Below, one piece after another: positions 24,636 to 38,300 of a DNA stretch of 64,000 bases. The translations under genes and the position numbers were made by a program. The notes beneath the pieces were generated by a model. It was not told the origin of the DNA. It was given only the letters and a program-made list of their open reading frames with translations, and did not search any database. The number at the start of each line of letters is the position of its first letter. The first letter of the stretch is position 1. Source of the DNA: Cryptomeria japonica (lineage: Eukaryota > Streptophyta > Pinopsida > Cupressales > Cupressaceae); the NCBI RefSeq assembly GCF_030272615.1, contig NC_081414.1, forward strand, positions 823,235,896 to 823,299,895, in the 5' to 3' direction.

Positions 24636-25880
24636 GAAGATAGACAGAAAGACAACCACTATAGAGGACACCGAGACTTTAGAATGAGAGATAGAAAGAC
24701 ATGCCTAGTTGCTGATGAGGAATCCAACGATGACAAATCTGATGAAACTGATACTGAGGAAGTTGTTTATGTGGCTATTAAAGATGGATCTGATGAAGAA
24801 AGGTATGAGGAAAAAACCCTAGTATCTCACATAAACACTAATGATTCTTGGATCAGAGATAGTGGATGCTCTCATAACATGGCAGGTGATAAACACAAGT
24901 TTGTAAAACTTGAAGATTATGATGGAGGTTATGTAAGATTTGGTAATGATGCCCCATGTCCAGTGAAAGGTAAAGGTTCTATCACACTTCTTGACAATGG
25001 TAAATGTAATGATGTATACTGGGTTGAAGGATTGAAATACAATTTGTTGAGTGTAGCATAGCTAAACAATACAGGTTACCGAATAGAATTTCAAAAAGGA
25101 ATTGTCAAAGTTCATGACAAACAAGGAAAATTAGTTTCTACCAGGACTCAAACAAGAGGTAATACATTTCATCTTGACTCAACTTAGGAAAAATGTCTAT
25201 ATGATAAGATAGAAGAAACCTGGTTATGGCATAAAAGGTTTTGTCATGTAAATTTTGATAATCTGATCAAAATAAGTAAGAAGTGTCGAGTAAGAGGTCT
25301 ACTGAGTCTAGAAAAACCTGAGAATGCTATGTGTCGAGGATGCCAGATGGGTAAGATGACAAGATCAAGCTTTACAAGTAAGTCCTACACTTCTAAAGGA
25401 ATTTTAGATCTAGTACACACTGATCTATGTGGCCCTATGAAAGTTCAGAGTTATTATGGTGATAAATATTTCATATTATTTATGGATGATTACTCAAGGA
25501 TGATGTCAGTAATGTTTTTAAAAGAGAAATTAGAAGCTTTTAAAATGTTTAAATGGTACAAGGCAAGAGTTGAAAATGAAACAGGAAGACAACTGAAATG
25601 TCTTAGATCTGATAGAGGGGGAGTGTTCACTTCCGATGAATTTAACTTATTCTACAATGATCATGGTATAAAAAGGCAAGTGTCTGCACCGAGAACACCT
25701 CAGCAAAATGGGATAGCTGAGAGAAGAAATAGATCAATTGTAGATTGTGTCAGAACCCTGATGATAGAAAAGAGGGTACCTCAAACATTTTGGAGAGAAG
25801 CAATAAGCATTGTTGTTTACACCCTAAACCGAGTTCAACTAAAGAAGGGAACTATGAAGACACCATATGAGATCTAGTAT
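24636..25880 (+). pseudogene. pol: copia protease and integrase part of the polyprotein
   Basis: Same frame as gag. The aspartic protease is marked by WIRDSGCSHNM (about 24850). The pre-integrase zinc region reads LWHKRFCHVNFDNL...CRGCQMGK, an HH-CC set. The integrase core carries HTDLCGP (first Asp), FMDDYSRM, LRSDRGGVF (second Asp) and QQNGIAERRNRS (Glu), so D-D-E residues are visible. Stops lie at 25059-25061 (VA-QLN context, CAG to TAG), 25185-25187 and about 25875 (W-YGKK context, TGG to TAG). The integrase before the reverse transcriptase is diagnostic of Ty1/copia. Confidence 0.93.
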
Positions 25881-27889
25881 GGCAAGAAACCTAATGTAAG
25901 TTATTTTAAAATCTTTGGAAGTAGATGCTATGTTCACAAAGATGACAGAAATGGAAAGTTTGATCAGAAAAGTGAGGAACATTTCTAGGTTATTCTTCTA
26001 GAAGTAAAGCATTTAAATGTCTGATCAAATCATCTAACAAAATAGTAGAAAGTGCAAATGTAAAAATTGATGAATTTGTAGAAAGAAATGATGAAGGAAA
26101 TTCCAAAGAACCAGAAGATTATGAAGAATTTGTTTATGTTCAACTGAGAAGTCCTACCAAGAAAGCTACTGAAGAAGATGAAGAGAATGTCCAATTACCG
26201 AATGATGAAGAAGATCATACAGAACCTACCGAGCCTATATTAGCCAAATATGTCAGAAGACATCATGCATCAAGTCAGATTATAGGAGATAAGGATGATC
26301 CAATGATGACAAGGAACAAACTAAGATAGAACACATGTCTAATATCTGAATTTGAACTAAGAATAGTAAAAGAGGCATTTGATAGTGAAGATTGGGTAAA
26401 TGCTATGATAGAATAAATTGATCAAATCAAGAAGAATGAAACATGGACACTGATTCCAAGACTAAAGGACAAAAATGTAATTGGTACAAAGTGGATTTTC
26501 AGAAACAAGCTAAATGAAAAAGGTGAGGTCATTCGCAACAAAGAAAGACTAGTTTGCAAAGGTTATGCTTGAGAAGAAGGAATAGATTATGGTGAAACTT
26601 TTGCACATGTGGCTAGACTTGAGGGAGTAAGAACATTGTTGGTATATGCTGCTTTCAAAAATTTCAAGGTATATCAAATGGATGTTAAATCTGTATTTTT
26701 GAATGGTATACTAGAAGAAGTTTACATTGAACAACCTGAAGGATTTGTTGAAGACAAGAATAAAGATCAGGTATGTAAACTAAACAAAGCTTTATATGGT
26801 CTGAAACAAGCACCTAGAGCATGGTATGAAAGACTACACTCTTATTTGATCAAGATTGGTTTTATAAGGATAGGTGAAAACAACAACATGTACATGAAGA
26901 GTGATGAGGACAATGGAATACTGATCTCACTTATATTTGTTGATGATATTATATTTTGTGTTAATGACTCCTTATGCAAGAGCTTTGGAAATGAAATAAG
27001 CAAAGAATTTGAGATGTCATTAATCGGTGAGATAAAGTATTTTATATGTTTATAGATACTGCAAATGAAAGATGAGATTTTCATTACTCAAATCAAGTAC
27101 ATAAAAGAAATCTTGAAGAAATTTGGAATGGAGGATTCTAAGCCAGTAAGTAATCCTATGACTACTAACTGTAAACTATCAAAGAATGATGAATCTGCAT
27201 CTGTTGATGAGACACTTTACCGATCTATGATTGGAAAGTTGCAATATGTTGTGCATAGTAGACCAGATATAGCACATGCAGTAGGTATTGTTGCAAGATT
27301 TTCTGTAGATCCCAAGGAAACCCATATGACAGAAATCAAGAGAATTTTTAGATACCTAAGAGGCACAGAGGATTATGGCTTAGTATATGAAAAGAGAAAT
27401 GATTTTTATTTAAAAGTTTATACTGATGCTGATTGGGCAGGCAACATAGATGATAGGAAAAGCACAAGTGGTGGAGCTTTCTCTTTAGGAGAAAGACTAG
27501 TAAGTTGGCTTAGCAAGAAACAAGGATGTATTTCACAGTCAACAGCAGAATCTGAATATGTTGTTGCAACATTGAATAACACAAATATAGCATGGATAAA
27601 ACAACTATTGGAAGGTATAAATGAAAAAGTTACCAAGCCAGTAACTATATTTTGTGATAATACTAGTGCCATTAACATTTCAAACAACCTAGTAATGCAC
27701 TCTAAGACAAAGCATATCTCTATAAAGTATCATTATCTCAGAGAAGAAGTTCAAGAGAAGAATGTTATGCTGGAATATATCAGTTCAAAGGAGCAAATCG
27801 CAGACATCTTCACAAAGCCACTGCCAAGGGACACTTTTGAGTATCTCAGAAGCAAGTTAGGGGTCCTACCCCTATCTTCTACTCACTGA
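25881..27889 (+). pseudogene. pol: copia reverse transcriptase and RNase H part of the polyprotein
   Basis: After a one-base loss near 25980 the frame changes; the shift is placed by FLGYSSRSKAFKC reading on in the new frame at 25982. The reverse transcriptase shows [45 protein letters not shown] and the catalytic FVDDIIF (about 26936-26956). RNase H and C-terminal copia blocks follow: SRPDIAHAVGIVARF, YTDADWAGNIDDRKSTSG, SQSTAESEYVV and KTKHISIKYHYLREEV, up to TGA 27887-27889. Stops at about 26327, 26414, 26573 and 27053 disable it. The sequence is otherwise readily aligned to TNT1/Tork-like polyproteins. Confidence 0.93.
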
Positions 27890-28249
27890 CAGAGTTTGGT
27901 AAAAGCATCAATTCAATGAATCAAAAGAATATTATGTGTGGATTGATGTTGATTTATGCACTTTAGAAGGTTTTCTAAAGGTGTGCAAGAAATAGTGAAT
28001 AGAGACAAGTTGCTCTGACCAAGACTAAGATGATACACAGCAAGGCAAATCACTTCATAGAGGAAGAAATCATGATTTAGTTCTTTTACTTTTTGGCATT
28101 GTTGTCAAAGGGGGAGAAGTCTAAATGGACTAAATGAAGTTGATATAGTAACAAAAGTCTACTAATAGGGGGAGAAGACTTCAGAGAAGATTTCAGAATG
28201 AAGAAGTTGATACAACATTCTGAATCAAGTTGATTTTGCAATTAATGCC
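27890..28249 (+). other. copia 3' untranslated region
   Basis: No gene. It holds extra purine tracts resembling the polypurine tract near 28107-28119 and 28154-28166, a common feature of Tork-like elements. Confidence 0.6.
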
Positions 28250-28260
28250 AAAGGGGGAGA
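28250..28260 (+). other. Polypurine tract of the copia element
   Basis: aaagggggaga, directly before the 3' LTR. It primes plus-strand DNA synthesis. Confidence 0.9.
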
Positions 28261-28261
28261 T

Positions 28262-29746
28262 TGTTCGCATTACAGTAGAAAGACAGATTGTTGGCATTTC
28301 AAAAAGGATATTGAGAAGGCTGTTGGAGATTATTGATATAACTAAAGAAGGATGATAACTATCTCAATAATATTATTTTTTCATTGATGTCAAGAGATTG
28401 ATTTTCTGATTCAGTATGATGTTGCCATGTCTTAAGAAGTATGTTTTGATGAGTATTAAGAAGTCGGTAAGTGACACCGAAATAATATAATAATAAAGGG
28501 GAGAAATGAGTTATTCAATGGGCAACTACTACCGAGTTAGACAATGATGAGATCATGTTGTTTTGATTCTTTTGATATCCTAAATATATTGTTTAATACT
28601 GTACTATGTCATCAAGCAAAGAACCTAGTCAGTAAACCCTAAGGTTATCAATATCGGTTAAAGAAGATAGAATGTCTACCAAGTGAAGTTCAGTATTAAC
28701 CGAGTAACAACCAAGTTACAACAGATCGTATTGGATGAATACAAGCATTATTTAATGAAGGATAATGATGAGCTAGAGTTGATTTAATGATTGGTATGTC
28801 GCACATGAAGTTTGTTATGGATCTATGGCAATGGAAGATTGACAGGAAGATCCACAGCTTAGATTGAACCGCAATAACCTTGTGCAAGTTCCAAGAAAGG
28901 AATGCAAGTCCCAAGGCAAGGTAAAACATTTTCATATCAAAGGATACATTGAACCTGGTCAAGTGTGAAGATCTAATGGCTAAGATTGATCATGGGAAAT
29001 GTGATCAAGGAGATTAAGTGGTGAGAATTGTTTATAAATAAGAAATTGTTGATGAACAATGTATGCGGGCAAGTGTAAGCACAGGGATGCTACATAGTGA
29101 TTACCGAGCACAGAAGCTTGAAGAACTGTTTGAATAACAGAGTAAGGAGCCCAGTAGAAGACTAGATAAGTCTTATAACTACATTGTTTTGAGCAAATAA
29201 GAATCTGCTTTAGCATTTTAGATGTGAAGTTGCAGATATATTTGTATTACTATTATTTTGTAAGTGGCAGAAAATCTCTTAACCAAGTGGACTTAACAGT
29301 CTTATTTGTAAACCCTCTAGCAAGGTAACATTTTAAATGAGTGTTTGAAATCCATTAACAAGGTCACTTCTAACAAAGTGAAGGTCCTAACAGATCTGAG
29401 GGAAATCCCTTAACCAGGTGACATCTAGCAATGTGTTTGTAATCTTTAACAGGATTTGCTTTTAACCGAGCATACTCTAGAAGAGAATATTTCTTAGTGG
29501 GTCTGAAATCCCATAGTGGTTTTTCCCTATTTGGTTTTCCACGTTAAATCTAGTGTTATATGTGTTATGATGATTATGTGTTTATGAGTTTGCATGTTTA
29601 GTAGTTTCTGGTTATATTGTTGAAGTATATGTTACCAAGGTTGAATCTGTTGATTTTATGGAAGATTAAGTTTGTATGATTCACCCCCCCTCTCATCTTG
29701 TTAGCTATTGGCATTAGTACTTTAAATTTAGTATCAGAACTTAAAA
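28262..29746 (+). repeat. 3' LTR of the copia element
   Basis: 1485 bp, TGTTCGC to TTAAAA (CA terminus mutated to AA), followed by the right target duplication ATCTA at 29747-29751. Confidence 0.95.
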
Positions 29747-30174
29747 ATCTATGGTTATAACATATGATCCTATTTTGTTAATTTAAAATGATCTATTTCC
29801 ACATCTCCCTCCTTCCCTCCTTCCCTCCTTCCCTCCTTACCTCTCTTCTTCTCTTTTTCGCTGCCTATCCCTCTAGATGTCTCTCTATATCTCTTCATCT
29901 CACCTCTCCCTCTCTCTATATTGATACTCCACCTCTCTTTGTCCCTCTTTATAATTCTCTTCATCTGTATATTTCTCTACTTCTCTCTATCTTTATATCT
30001 CTAGAGACTTCTCCATTTCTTACACTTTCTCTACATATCCTCTCATCTCATTCTTTCTCTTGTAAGATTTAGGCCTATATCCCTATCTCTTCATCCATCC
30101 AGGTTAGCCCTTCTCTCTTTATCACATTTAGTAAACCAATCTCCCCCTCTCCGTCTCCCTCATCTTGATACATG

Positions 30175-30263
30175 CATACATACATACATAACCAATCTCC
30201 CCCTCTCCCTCTCCCTCATCTTGATACATACATACATACATACATACATACATACATTATATG

Positions 30264-30295
<32 letters not shown>

Positions 30296-30302
30296 TGTAT
30301 GT
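30175..30302 (+). repeat. CATA/TATG microsatellite in R1 copy 2, internally duplicated
   Basis: A 40-base stretch with accaatctccccctctcc and cttgatacat occurs twice (about 30135-30190 and 30190-30230), followed by catac and tatg runs. Confidence 0.85.
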
Positions 30303-31309
30303 ACATAGATATATCTAGGCTATTGATAAACATTTAAATAAAATTTTATCTGATAAGTGGTTAACAAATAATTGATAAGTAGTATGTTAAATTAACATGA
30401 AATTTATTTGATGAGTGTTTTTAAACCATTAACATTTATTTACCACTTTTACAATTGGTTTAGATAACTATTAAAGAATTTATAAAATATTAATAATAAT
30501 AATAATTTAATAAAAGAATTAATAGTTCACAATGAGATATAATAATTTAATAATAATTATAATTTTTTAAAGTAATAATAATTAAAAAATATGAAATAAT
30601 AATAATACTATAATATAGTATAATACTAAATAATTGGTTATTATTTTTATTATTATATTATTTTAATTATTATATAAATAATATTATTAACAATTAATTT
30701 TATATACATATATATTAATTGTGTTAAAGATTTAACATAAATTTAATCATGAAAATATATTAAAATCTTATGACATATTTGATGAAAGAAATGATTGTTA
30801 TGTTTTTCCAATAATTAAATTTAATACAACTTGTGAAAGAAAATTATATAAAAAACAAGTGCCACGTAGTGGCGAGTACTTGCCATCATAGTATTGTAAT
30901 AAAAATATTTGTTCTAATTTATAATTATTGTATTTTAGAATCATTATTATTTTAAAATTATATTAGAATAATAATATTTATGTAACATTAACTACAAATA
31001 TTGTTTTAATAAATTAATGTAAACTAGCAATTCCATTTTGGTGTGCAATGGGTATGCCAAAGAGGCGTGGAAGGTCAATTGGGGAAATTTTGGTCTATTT
31101 TTTTGGATAAATTTTTGTATTGCATGATGTCAATTTGTGGCCATCATGTTATTTGTACAAAAAGGGACTTAATTGAGAGGTGATAACTTAAAATCAACTA
31201 TGCATCCACTTAAAAGGATTTAAGATCATAACTGAAGTAAAACCTTTGAATTGAGAAGATAATAAATTTTTATTAACGATGGGGTCATATTATCTTTGCA
31301 ATAGGGTGA

Positions 31310-33118
31310 GGACAAGAGTGAGGTTGAGATAGGGCTATAAAGAGGGATACATAGAGGGGTAAGAGTGAGAGAGATATTGGTAAAGAGATAGATATAGAGA
31401 TAGATAAGAAGATGAAGATATAGATGGAGTCAAAGATAGAGATGGAGAATGGGGAGAGGAAGATGGAGAGAAGGAGAGAGAGATATGAGAGAGAAAGAGA
31501 GAGGGGAGAGGAATATATAGATATGGAAGGGAAAAATAAATAGTTGGAGAGAGATGAATATATAGAAAGATAAAGATAGATAAATGAAGTGATATATAGA
31601 GAGAAGGAGAGATATAGTGGTTGAGAGAGCTAGAGATAGAGGGATAGATGAAAGAAGAGATAGGGAGAAATAGATATAGAGAGGTAAAGAGATATAGATA
31701 TATAAGTCCAAAAGAGGGAGAATGATAGAGAGATGGATGGATAGAAGGAGGCATGTATAGAGATTAGGGGGGGAGATGAAGATAGAGAAAAAGAGGAGGC
31801 AAAAAAGATAGAGCAAGGGAAAGGGGGATATATAGAGATGGGAAGAGGGAGAGAGATAAATAAATGGACAAATAGAACTAGAGAGAGGGTGAGAGAAATA
31901 TAGGACATATATATATATATATTGGAAGAGAAAGAGAGAGAGATATAGAGATATAAAGGGATAAAAATGGAGAGAGGTAGAGATATAAATAGATAAATAG
32001 GGGGATAAGGAGGGAATGAGGGAGGGAGAGGTGGGGAGAAATAGAGAGGAGAATTAAATAAAGAGAGGGATGGCCCAAAGAGAGAGAGTGGAGGAAATTG
32101 ATGTAGATAGAGGAAAATATAGATAGACAGAGAGCGATAGAAAGATAGAGAGAGATAAAGATATATGTATAGAAAGAGATAGATAAATGAGCTGAAAAGA
32201 AATAGAGAGAAATATAGAAAAAGATATATTTGTGCGAGAGATTTGGAGAAAATGAGAGAGAGGCGGGCAAAAGTGAGAGAAATGAGTTGACAAAGACAAG
32301 TAATGGAGAGAGAAAGGTATATAATTTAGAGAGAGGGAGAGGGATAAAGAGGGGGAAACATAGAGATGTAGAGATAGAGAAAGAGAGAGGGAAAAACATG
32401 GAGTGTGTGTATATACATTAGAGAGAATAACTAGAGAAATATAAAAAGAGGGACAGTTGGGGAGATAGGGAGAGAAGCGATATATAAGTATATAAAGAGA
32501 TAGATATAGGGATGGATAGGATCTAAAGAGTAAATATAATTTATAAAATATAGAGGAGATGAGCAAGAGGGATACATGGAAGGAGAGAAAAAGGGGGAGA
32601 GCAAGAAATAGAGATAGAAAGATGGTCAGAATTCGAAAGGGTGAGATAGAGAGATAGAAAGATAAAGATATAGTAAGTGATATATGGAGAGGTAGAGAGG
32701 GGTATGCAGAGAGTGAGAGAGATGAAGGAAGAGGAGTGTATAATATCTAGAGATACTGAGATAGAATAGAGATAGGGAGGGAGAAATAGTCTGGAGTATG
32801 TATTTGTGTGAGTGAGAGAGATATAGATATAAAGATTTGAAGGGAGTTTAAGACAAAATGTGTGTAAGTAAAAGATATATAGAGATAGATATAAAGAAGA
32901 AGAAATATATTAAAAAAATGGAGAGGGGTGAGTGGGAGACAAATGATATTGGAGTAGAGAGATATGAAAAGAGGGAGTGAGAAGGGGAGAGAGAGATGGA
33001 TAGAGAGAAAGAGAGATACAGAGCTAGATAGAGTGGAGAGGATAGAAGGGGAGAAGATAGAGATAGAGGGAGAGGTAAGGAGATATAGATAAAGGAGACA
33101 GATGGAGATGGAGATAAT
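31310..33118 (+). repeat. Purine-rich arm of R1 copy 2
   Basis: About 1.8 kb of G/A-rich sequence, with tatata at 31908-31921. All open frames across it are low-complexity. Confidence 0.85.
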
Positions 33119-33457
33119 AATCGAATTACATGTTACCATCAACATAACTCTCCAAGGACATATGATATATCCTTAAATTATTGGCATGAAATGAGTAATC
33201 AAAAGTTAGTTGCTCTTTCTTTCTCTCTCACTCTACACATTTAATTTAGGTGCCAAGTTAAAATTTATTTTATTATATAAATTAGAAAAAAAATTATATA
33301 TAATTATTCTATAATAAGTAATATTTAAAAATAAGAGAAAATGTATAATTCTAATATCTTTTATTTACTATATGTAATTCCATTAAAAAACACAAATAAT
33401 TAGAATATAATTTTTGGCTTAATAAAAAATCAACCCTTAAAACAAGAAGTGGAAAAA

Positions 33458-33938
33458 TTAGATCTAAAACTCCATCCATAGTATTCATGCATTTATGAAG
33501 CATTCGAAGACTCAAAGTTACATATTCATCATTCAAGAATTGTGGAGTGAAGTTACTTCAATCTCCATGCAAGCATTGTGTCTGATAAGGATTTTTCATG
33601 TCCATGTGTTTGTCATACCATTACATTAAAAGAGAATTTTATCATCAGCAATTGTAGATTTGAGGTATATCTCCTTAATATCTATTTTAGTATTTGCATT
33701 ATTTCATTCACAGTTAATTCCAAAATCAAGGCTTGACCTAAGCCACACCCCTATCCCCAATATCTTTTCCTTTGTTTGTGTGCAAGAAACAAGTGCAGCG
33801 ACATACTCAAAAAAGTTTGTATAGTCAACAATGATGCACAAGTCATCTTGTACAACAAAAACATTGGGAGGACCAAGGAAAATCAGTGCTATTTGGTCTT
33901 AAAAAATTAGGCCGAACTTTTGAGAGGAGATTATATAC
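33458..33938. repeat. Duplicated segment X1, second copy
   Basis: Collinear with 17611-18095. It joins X2 directly, without the 1.4 kb block found at 18096-19470. Confidence 0.9.
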
Positions 33939-33940
33939 CA

Positions 33941-35353
33941 CTCTACAACAATACTAAAAACCATCAACCATCAAAATACCTAGACTCACCACCTAGATAT
34001 ATATGCTACTTATGCCTAGGATAACACCTTGACTAACTTAGATAAGAAAATATAAGCCTTAGAATAGCTTAAGTAACTAAATAACAATATAGTGATGGTA
34101 ATATGACTTAATTAAAATTTGTGAGTTGTTGATGTAAATTATGTCTCATAATTAGACTTTAATTAAGTTGACTTAGGGTAATGCATTTCATAGTAGTTTG
34201 GATATGAGACACTTAGGGAAGTGTGCACATAGGGATAATGTATGTAGGAGAAATTCCACATTTGTGGTCTTATCTTATTGTTACATTCCACCTTCGGTGG
34301 GTGATCCACCTTTTTTGAAATATTTTATTATTTATCCTACCTACCCTCACCCACCCTTGTCTCTCATTGAGCCACATGTCATGATTGTGTGCTCACATAT
34401 CCATATGTCCTTTCCTTTATAAGAAGGCTCATCTATATTGCATGTAATGATCCAGTTGATAGTATTTACTAATTGATTAGAATATAATTTATCCTTATCA
34501 AATCTATTTTATCTCTTTATGCTTTTCATTGTCCCCTAGATCTTATCTATCTTTGACAAATTCTTACATGATATCAAAGTAATTGGGGCTCCATTGAGTA
34601 GTCATTTTTTAGAGCTTTTGTAGCATTCAATTTTTGGATCTAAGGAGCTATGCATTCTGGGGATATCCTATGGCAATTTCGACCTCACTGTTGTGTTTGG
34701 GAGGACATTTCCATGAATTTTGAGTATAAATCTACCTATATTTGGTGAAAAGTGCATTTTGGGCCATGGGGAAAAAATTTGCCCATTTGGGCATATGGTA
34801 CGATTTTTGGTAAAAAACATTTAAAAATTATTTTTTTTATGTGAGAAATACTTTAATTTCTCTTTTTTAAGTTTTGCATTTTTTTTAAATTACTTGTAAA
34901 TGTTTTGTTGAAGAAAAAAAAAGAAAAAGATATCCCAAGACAAAATAAAATATCCTAAACATTATGATTCATCATTCATGTAACATTTGAAAGTACAAAT
35001 GTAGACAATATTAGCAACAATATAGTAGTCTATTCATGAAGTAATTAAAAATCTACTGAGAGAAAGTGTGCTTTATAATTTCTTTCACCATGAAACCACT
35101 ATACACAATAGACAAGACAAACCCATGTTTCTACTCTCGTCGGAGATAAGAAAAATTTAGAATCCTTCTTTATGGCCTAGGTATTCCTTTTATAATTGTA
35201 ATAAACGTAAAAAACTACCAGCCATTTACAAAATTTCATGTGACCCTCTTTTTACCTACAAAACTCCTTGCCTCTATTTTGTCTTGAAGTAAAGCTACCA
35301 GGCTAGTATACATGAAGGCTTTTGTGAATGCCAACTACCTTATGGGTCATGCC
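33941..35353. repeat. Duplicated segment X2, second copy
   Basis: Collinear with 19471-20866, including its LTR. It joins R1 copy 3 at gcca. Confidence 0.9.
34127..34568 (+). repeat. Orphan LTR with initiator-Met primer site, copy 2
   Basis: 442 bp, TGTTGATGTAAATTATG to TTCTTACA, followed by tgatatcaaagtaattgg (34569-34586), a recognisable TGGTATCA-type primer site. It is the partner of 19657-20098. Confidence 0.75.
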
Positions 35354-38300
35354 ATTTCCTGATATAAAATATATAACAAAGCAATCTTTCATTCCAATAG
35401 TCTTGACACCTGTACATGACTTACAAACCTGAACACAAATTAATATTGGTAGCTTCTCATTGAATATTAAATATATGCTATCCTTTTTATTTTGCTTCCT
35501 CTGATAGGCGCAGTGTTTTCTATGCAAAAGGATAGATTAGAATCTTAGATAAAGATTTCATATGTGCAAAAAACAGGTTTCTAAAATATTTCATACGCAT
35601 ATGCATTACACTTATAGTGAAGATGTGATGTGTTTGTTATATTTGTTTTTTTCTGCAATGAGTAATGAAATATTTTCCTTAATTATTCTACAATTTTTGT
35701 GCGATTGAAAGACCTTCACCGATGTAATTATTGTTTTCTGGCAAAAATAATGAAAGATTCACCTTTATTTTTCTAAAATTTTCACACAATAAGAAAACAT
35801 TCGCCAACAAAATTAATTTTTTTCCTAAAAGCAATGAAAAATTCACCTTAATTTTTGTACCATTCTTATGCAACTCAGAAAAATTCCCCAACAAAATTTA
35901 ATATTTTTCATTATTAAAAAAAATAAGCCAAAAAAGTAATATTTCTCCCAAAATAATGAAAGATTTTCCAGGATTTTATACCTTTACCCAGGTGGGTTTC
36001 TTAAAGTTATCTATGGTTATAACATATGATCCTATTTTTTTAATTTAAAATGATCTCTTTCCACATCTCCCTCCATACCTCCTTCCCTCTCTACTTCTCT
36101 TTTTCTCTGCCTATCCCTCTATATCTCTCTCTAAATCTCTTCATCTCACCTCTCCCTCTCTATATACTGATACTCCATCTCTCTTTGTCCCTCTTTAGAA
36201 TTCTCTTCATCTATATATTTTTCTACTTTTCTCTATCTTTATATGTCTACAAACCTCTCCATTTGTTACCCTTTCTCTACATATCCTTTCATCTCATTCT
36301 TTCTCTTGTAAGATTTAGGCCTATATCCCTATCTCTTCATCCATCCACGTTAGCCCCTCTCTCTTCATCACTTTTAGTAAACCAATCCCCCCTCTCTCTC
36401 TCTCCCTCATTTTGATACATACATACATACATACATATACTCATATGCACATGTGTATATATATACATGTATGTATGTATGCATGTATGTATGTATGTAT
36501 GTACATAGATATATCTACACTATTGATAAATATTTAAACAAAAAATTATCTGATAAGTGGTTAACAAATAATTAATAAGTAGTATATTAAGATAACATGA
36601 AATTGATTTAATGAGTGTTTTTAAACCACTAACATTTATTTACCACTTTTACAATTATTTTGGATAAGTATTCAAGAATTTATAAAATACTAATAATAAT
36701 AATTTAATAAAAGAAATAATAGTTCACAATGAGATATAGTAATTTAATAATAATAATTATAATTTTTTTAAGTAATAATAATTTAAAAATATGAAATAAT
36801 AATAATAATACTATAATATAATATAATACTAAAAAGTTGATTATTATTTTAATTATTATATAAATAATATTATTTTATCATCATAATTTAATATTATTAA
36901 ATTGCATGAGAATAACCCCAGTTTAAATAAAATAATATTATTAATCATTAAATTTATATACATATCTATTAATTGTAAAAAAAAATTAACATAAATTTAA
37001 TCATGAAAATATATTAAAATCTTATGACATATTTGATGAAAGAGATGATTATTACGTATTTCCAATAATTAAAATTTATACAACTTGTGAAAAAAAATTA
37101 TATAAAAAACAAGTGTTAGGTAGTGGCGAGTACTTGCCATCATAGTATTGTAATAAAAATATTTGTTCTAATTTCTAATTATTGTATTTTAGAATCATTG
37201 TTATTTTAAAATTATATGAGAATAATAATATTTATGTAATATTAACTACAAATATTATTTTAGTAAATTAATGTAAACTAGCAATTGCATTTTGGTGTGC
37301 ACTAGGTATGCCAAAGAGGCGTGGAAGGTCCATTGGGGAAATTTTGGTCTACATTTTTGGATAAATTTTTGTATTGCATGATGTCAATTTGTGGCCATGA
37401 TGTTGTTTGTACAAAAAAGGACTTAATTGAGAGGTGATAGCTTAAAATCAACTATGCATCCACTTAAAAGGATTTAAGATCATAACTGAAAAAAAAACCT
37501 TTGAATTGAGAAGATAATCAAGTTTTATTAGCAACAGGTCCATATTATCTTTGCAATAGGGTGAGCGCAAAAGTGAGGTTGAAATAGGGCTATAAAGAGG
37601 GATACATAGAGGGGTAAGAGTGAGATAGAAATTGGTAAAGAGATAGATATAGAGATAGAGAAGAAGATGAAGATATAGATGGAGTCAAAGATAGAGATGG
37701 AGAATGGGGAGAGGAAGATGGAGAGAAGAAGAGACATATAAGAGAGACACAGAGAGGGGAGAGGAATATATAGATATGGAAGGGAAAAATAAATAGTTGG
37801 AGAGAGGTGCATATATAGAAAGATAAAGATATAGAAATGAAATGATATAGAGAGAGGGAGAGATATAGTGGTAGAGAGAGATAGAGATAGAGGGATAGAT
37901 GAAAGAAGTGATAGGGAGAAATAGATATAGAGAGGAAAAGAGATATAGGTATATAGGTCCAAAAGAGGGAGAATGAAAGAGAGATGGATGGATAGAAGGA
38001 GGCATGTCTAGAGATTAGGGGGAGAAATGAAGATAGAGAAAAACAGGAGTCAAAAAAGATAGAGCAAGGGAGACAGGGATATACAAAGATGGGAAGAGGG
38101 AGAGAGATAAATAAATGGACAAATAGAACTAGAGAGAGGATGACATAAATATATATATATATATATATATGAAGAGAAAGAGAGAGATATAGAGATATAA
38201 AGGAATAAAAATTGAGAGAGGTAGAGATATAAATAGATAAATAAGGAGATAAGGAGGGAATGAGGGAGGGAGATATGGAGAGAAATAGTGAGGAGGATAA

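Larger units (their letters stand above)
22160..29746 (+). mobile_element. Ty1/copia LTR retrotransposon, full length but degenerate
   Basis: 7587 bp: two 1485 bp LTRs, a Met-type primer site, gag, a pol region in copia order (protease, integrase, reverse transcriptase, RNase H) and a polypurine tract, flanked by ATCTA on both sides. The pol frame has a shift near 25980 and about ten in-frame stops, mostly explicable as C-to-T or G-to-A changes. The element is therefore dead, but structurally complete. By eye the first 125 bases of the two LTRs differ at about six sites, so it is not a recent insertion. Confidence 0.95.
29752..33457 (+). repeat. R1 repeat, copy 2, right part
   Basis: Resumes at tggttataacatatg and carries the pyrimidine arm (about 29788-30160), microsatellites, AT core and purine arm (about 31310-33118). 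It breaks off at ggaaaaa/ttagatctaaa, where segment X1 begins, so the last 400 or so bases of R1 are missing. Confidence 0.9.

Noticed and set aside
19657-34568. One 15 kb element bounded by the two 442 bp LTRs
   Set aside because: Sequence outside the LTRs is duplicated too (from 19471 and 33941), and both LTRs are followed by a primer site, so both are left-hand copies from a segmental duplication.
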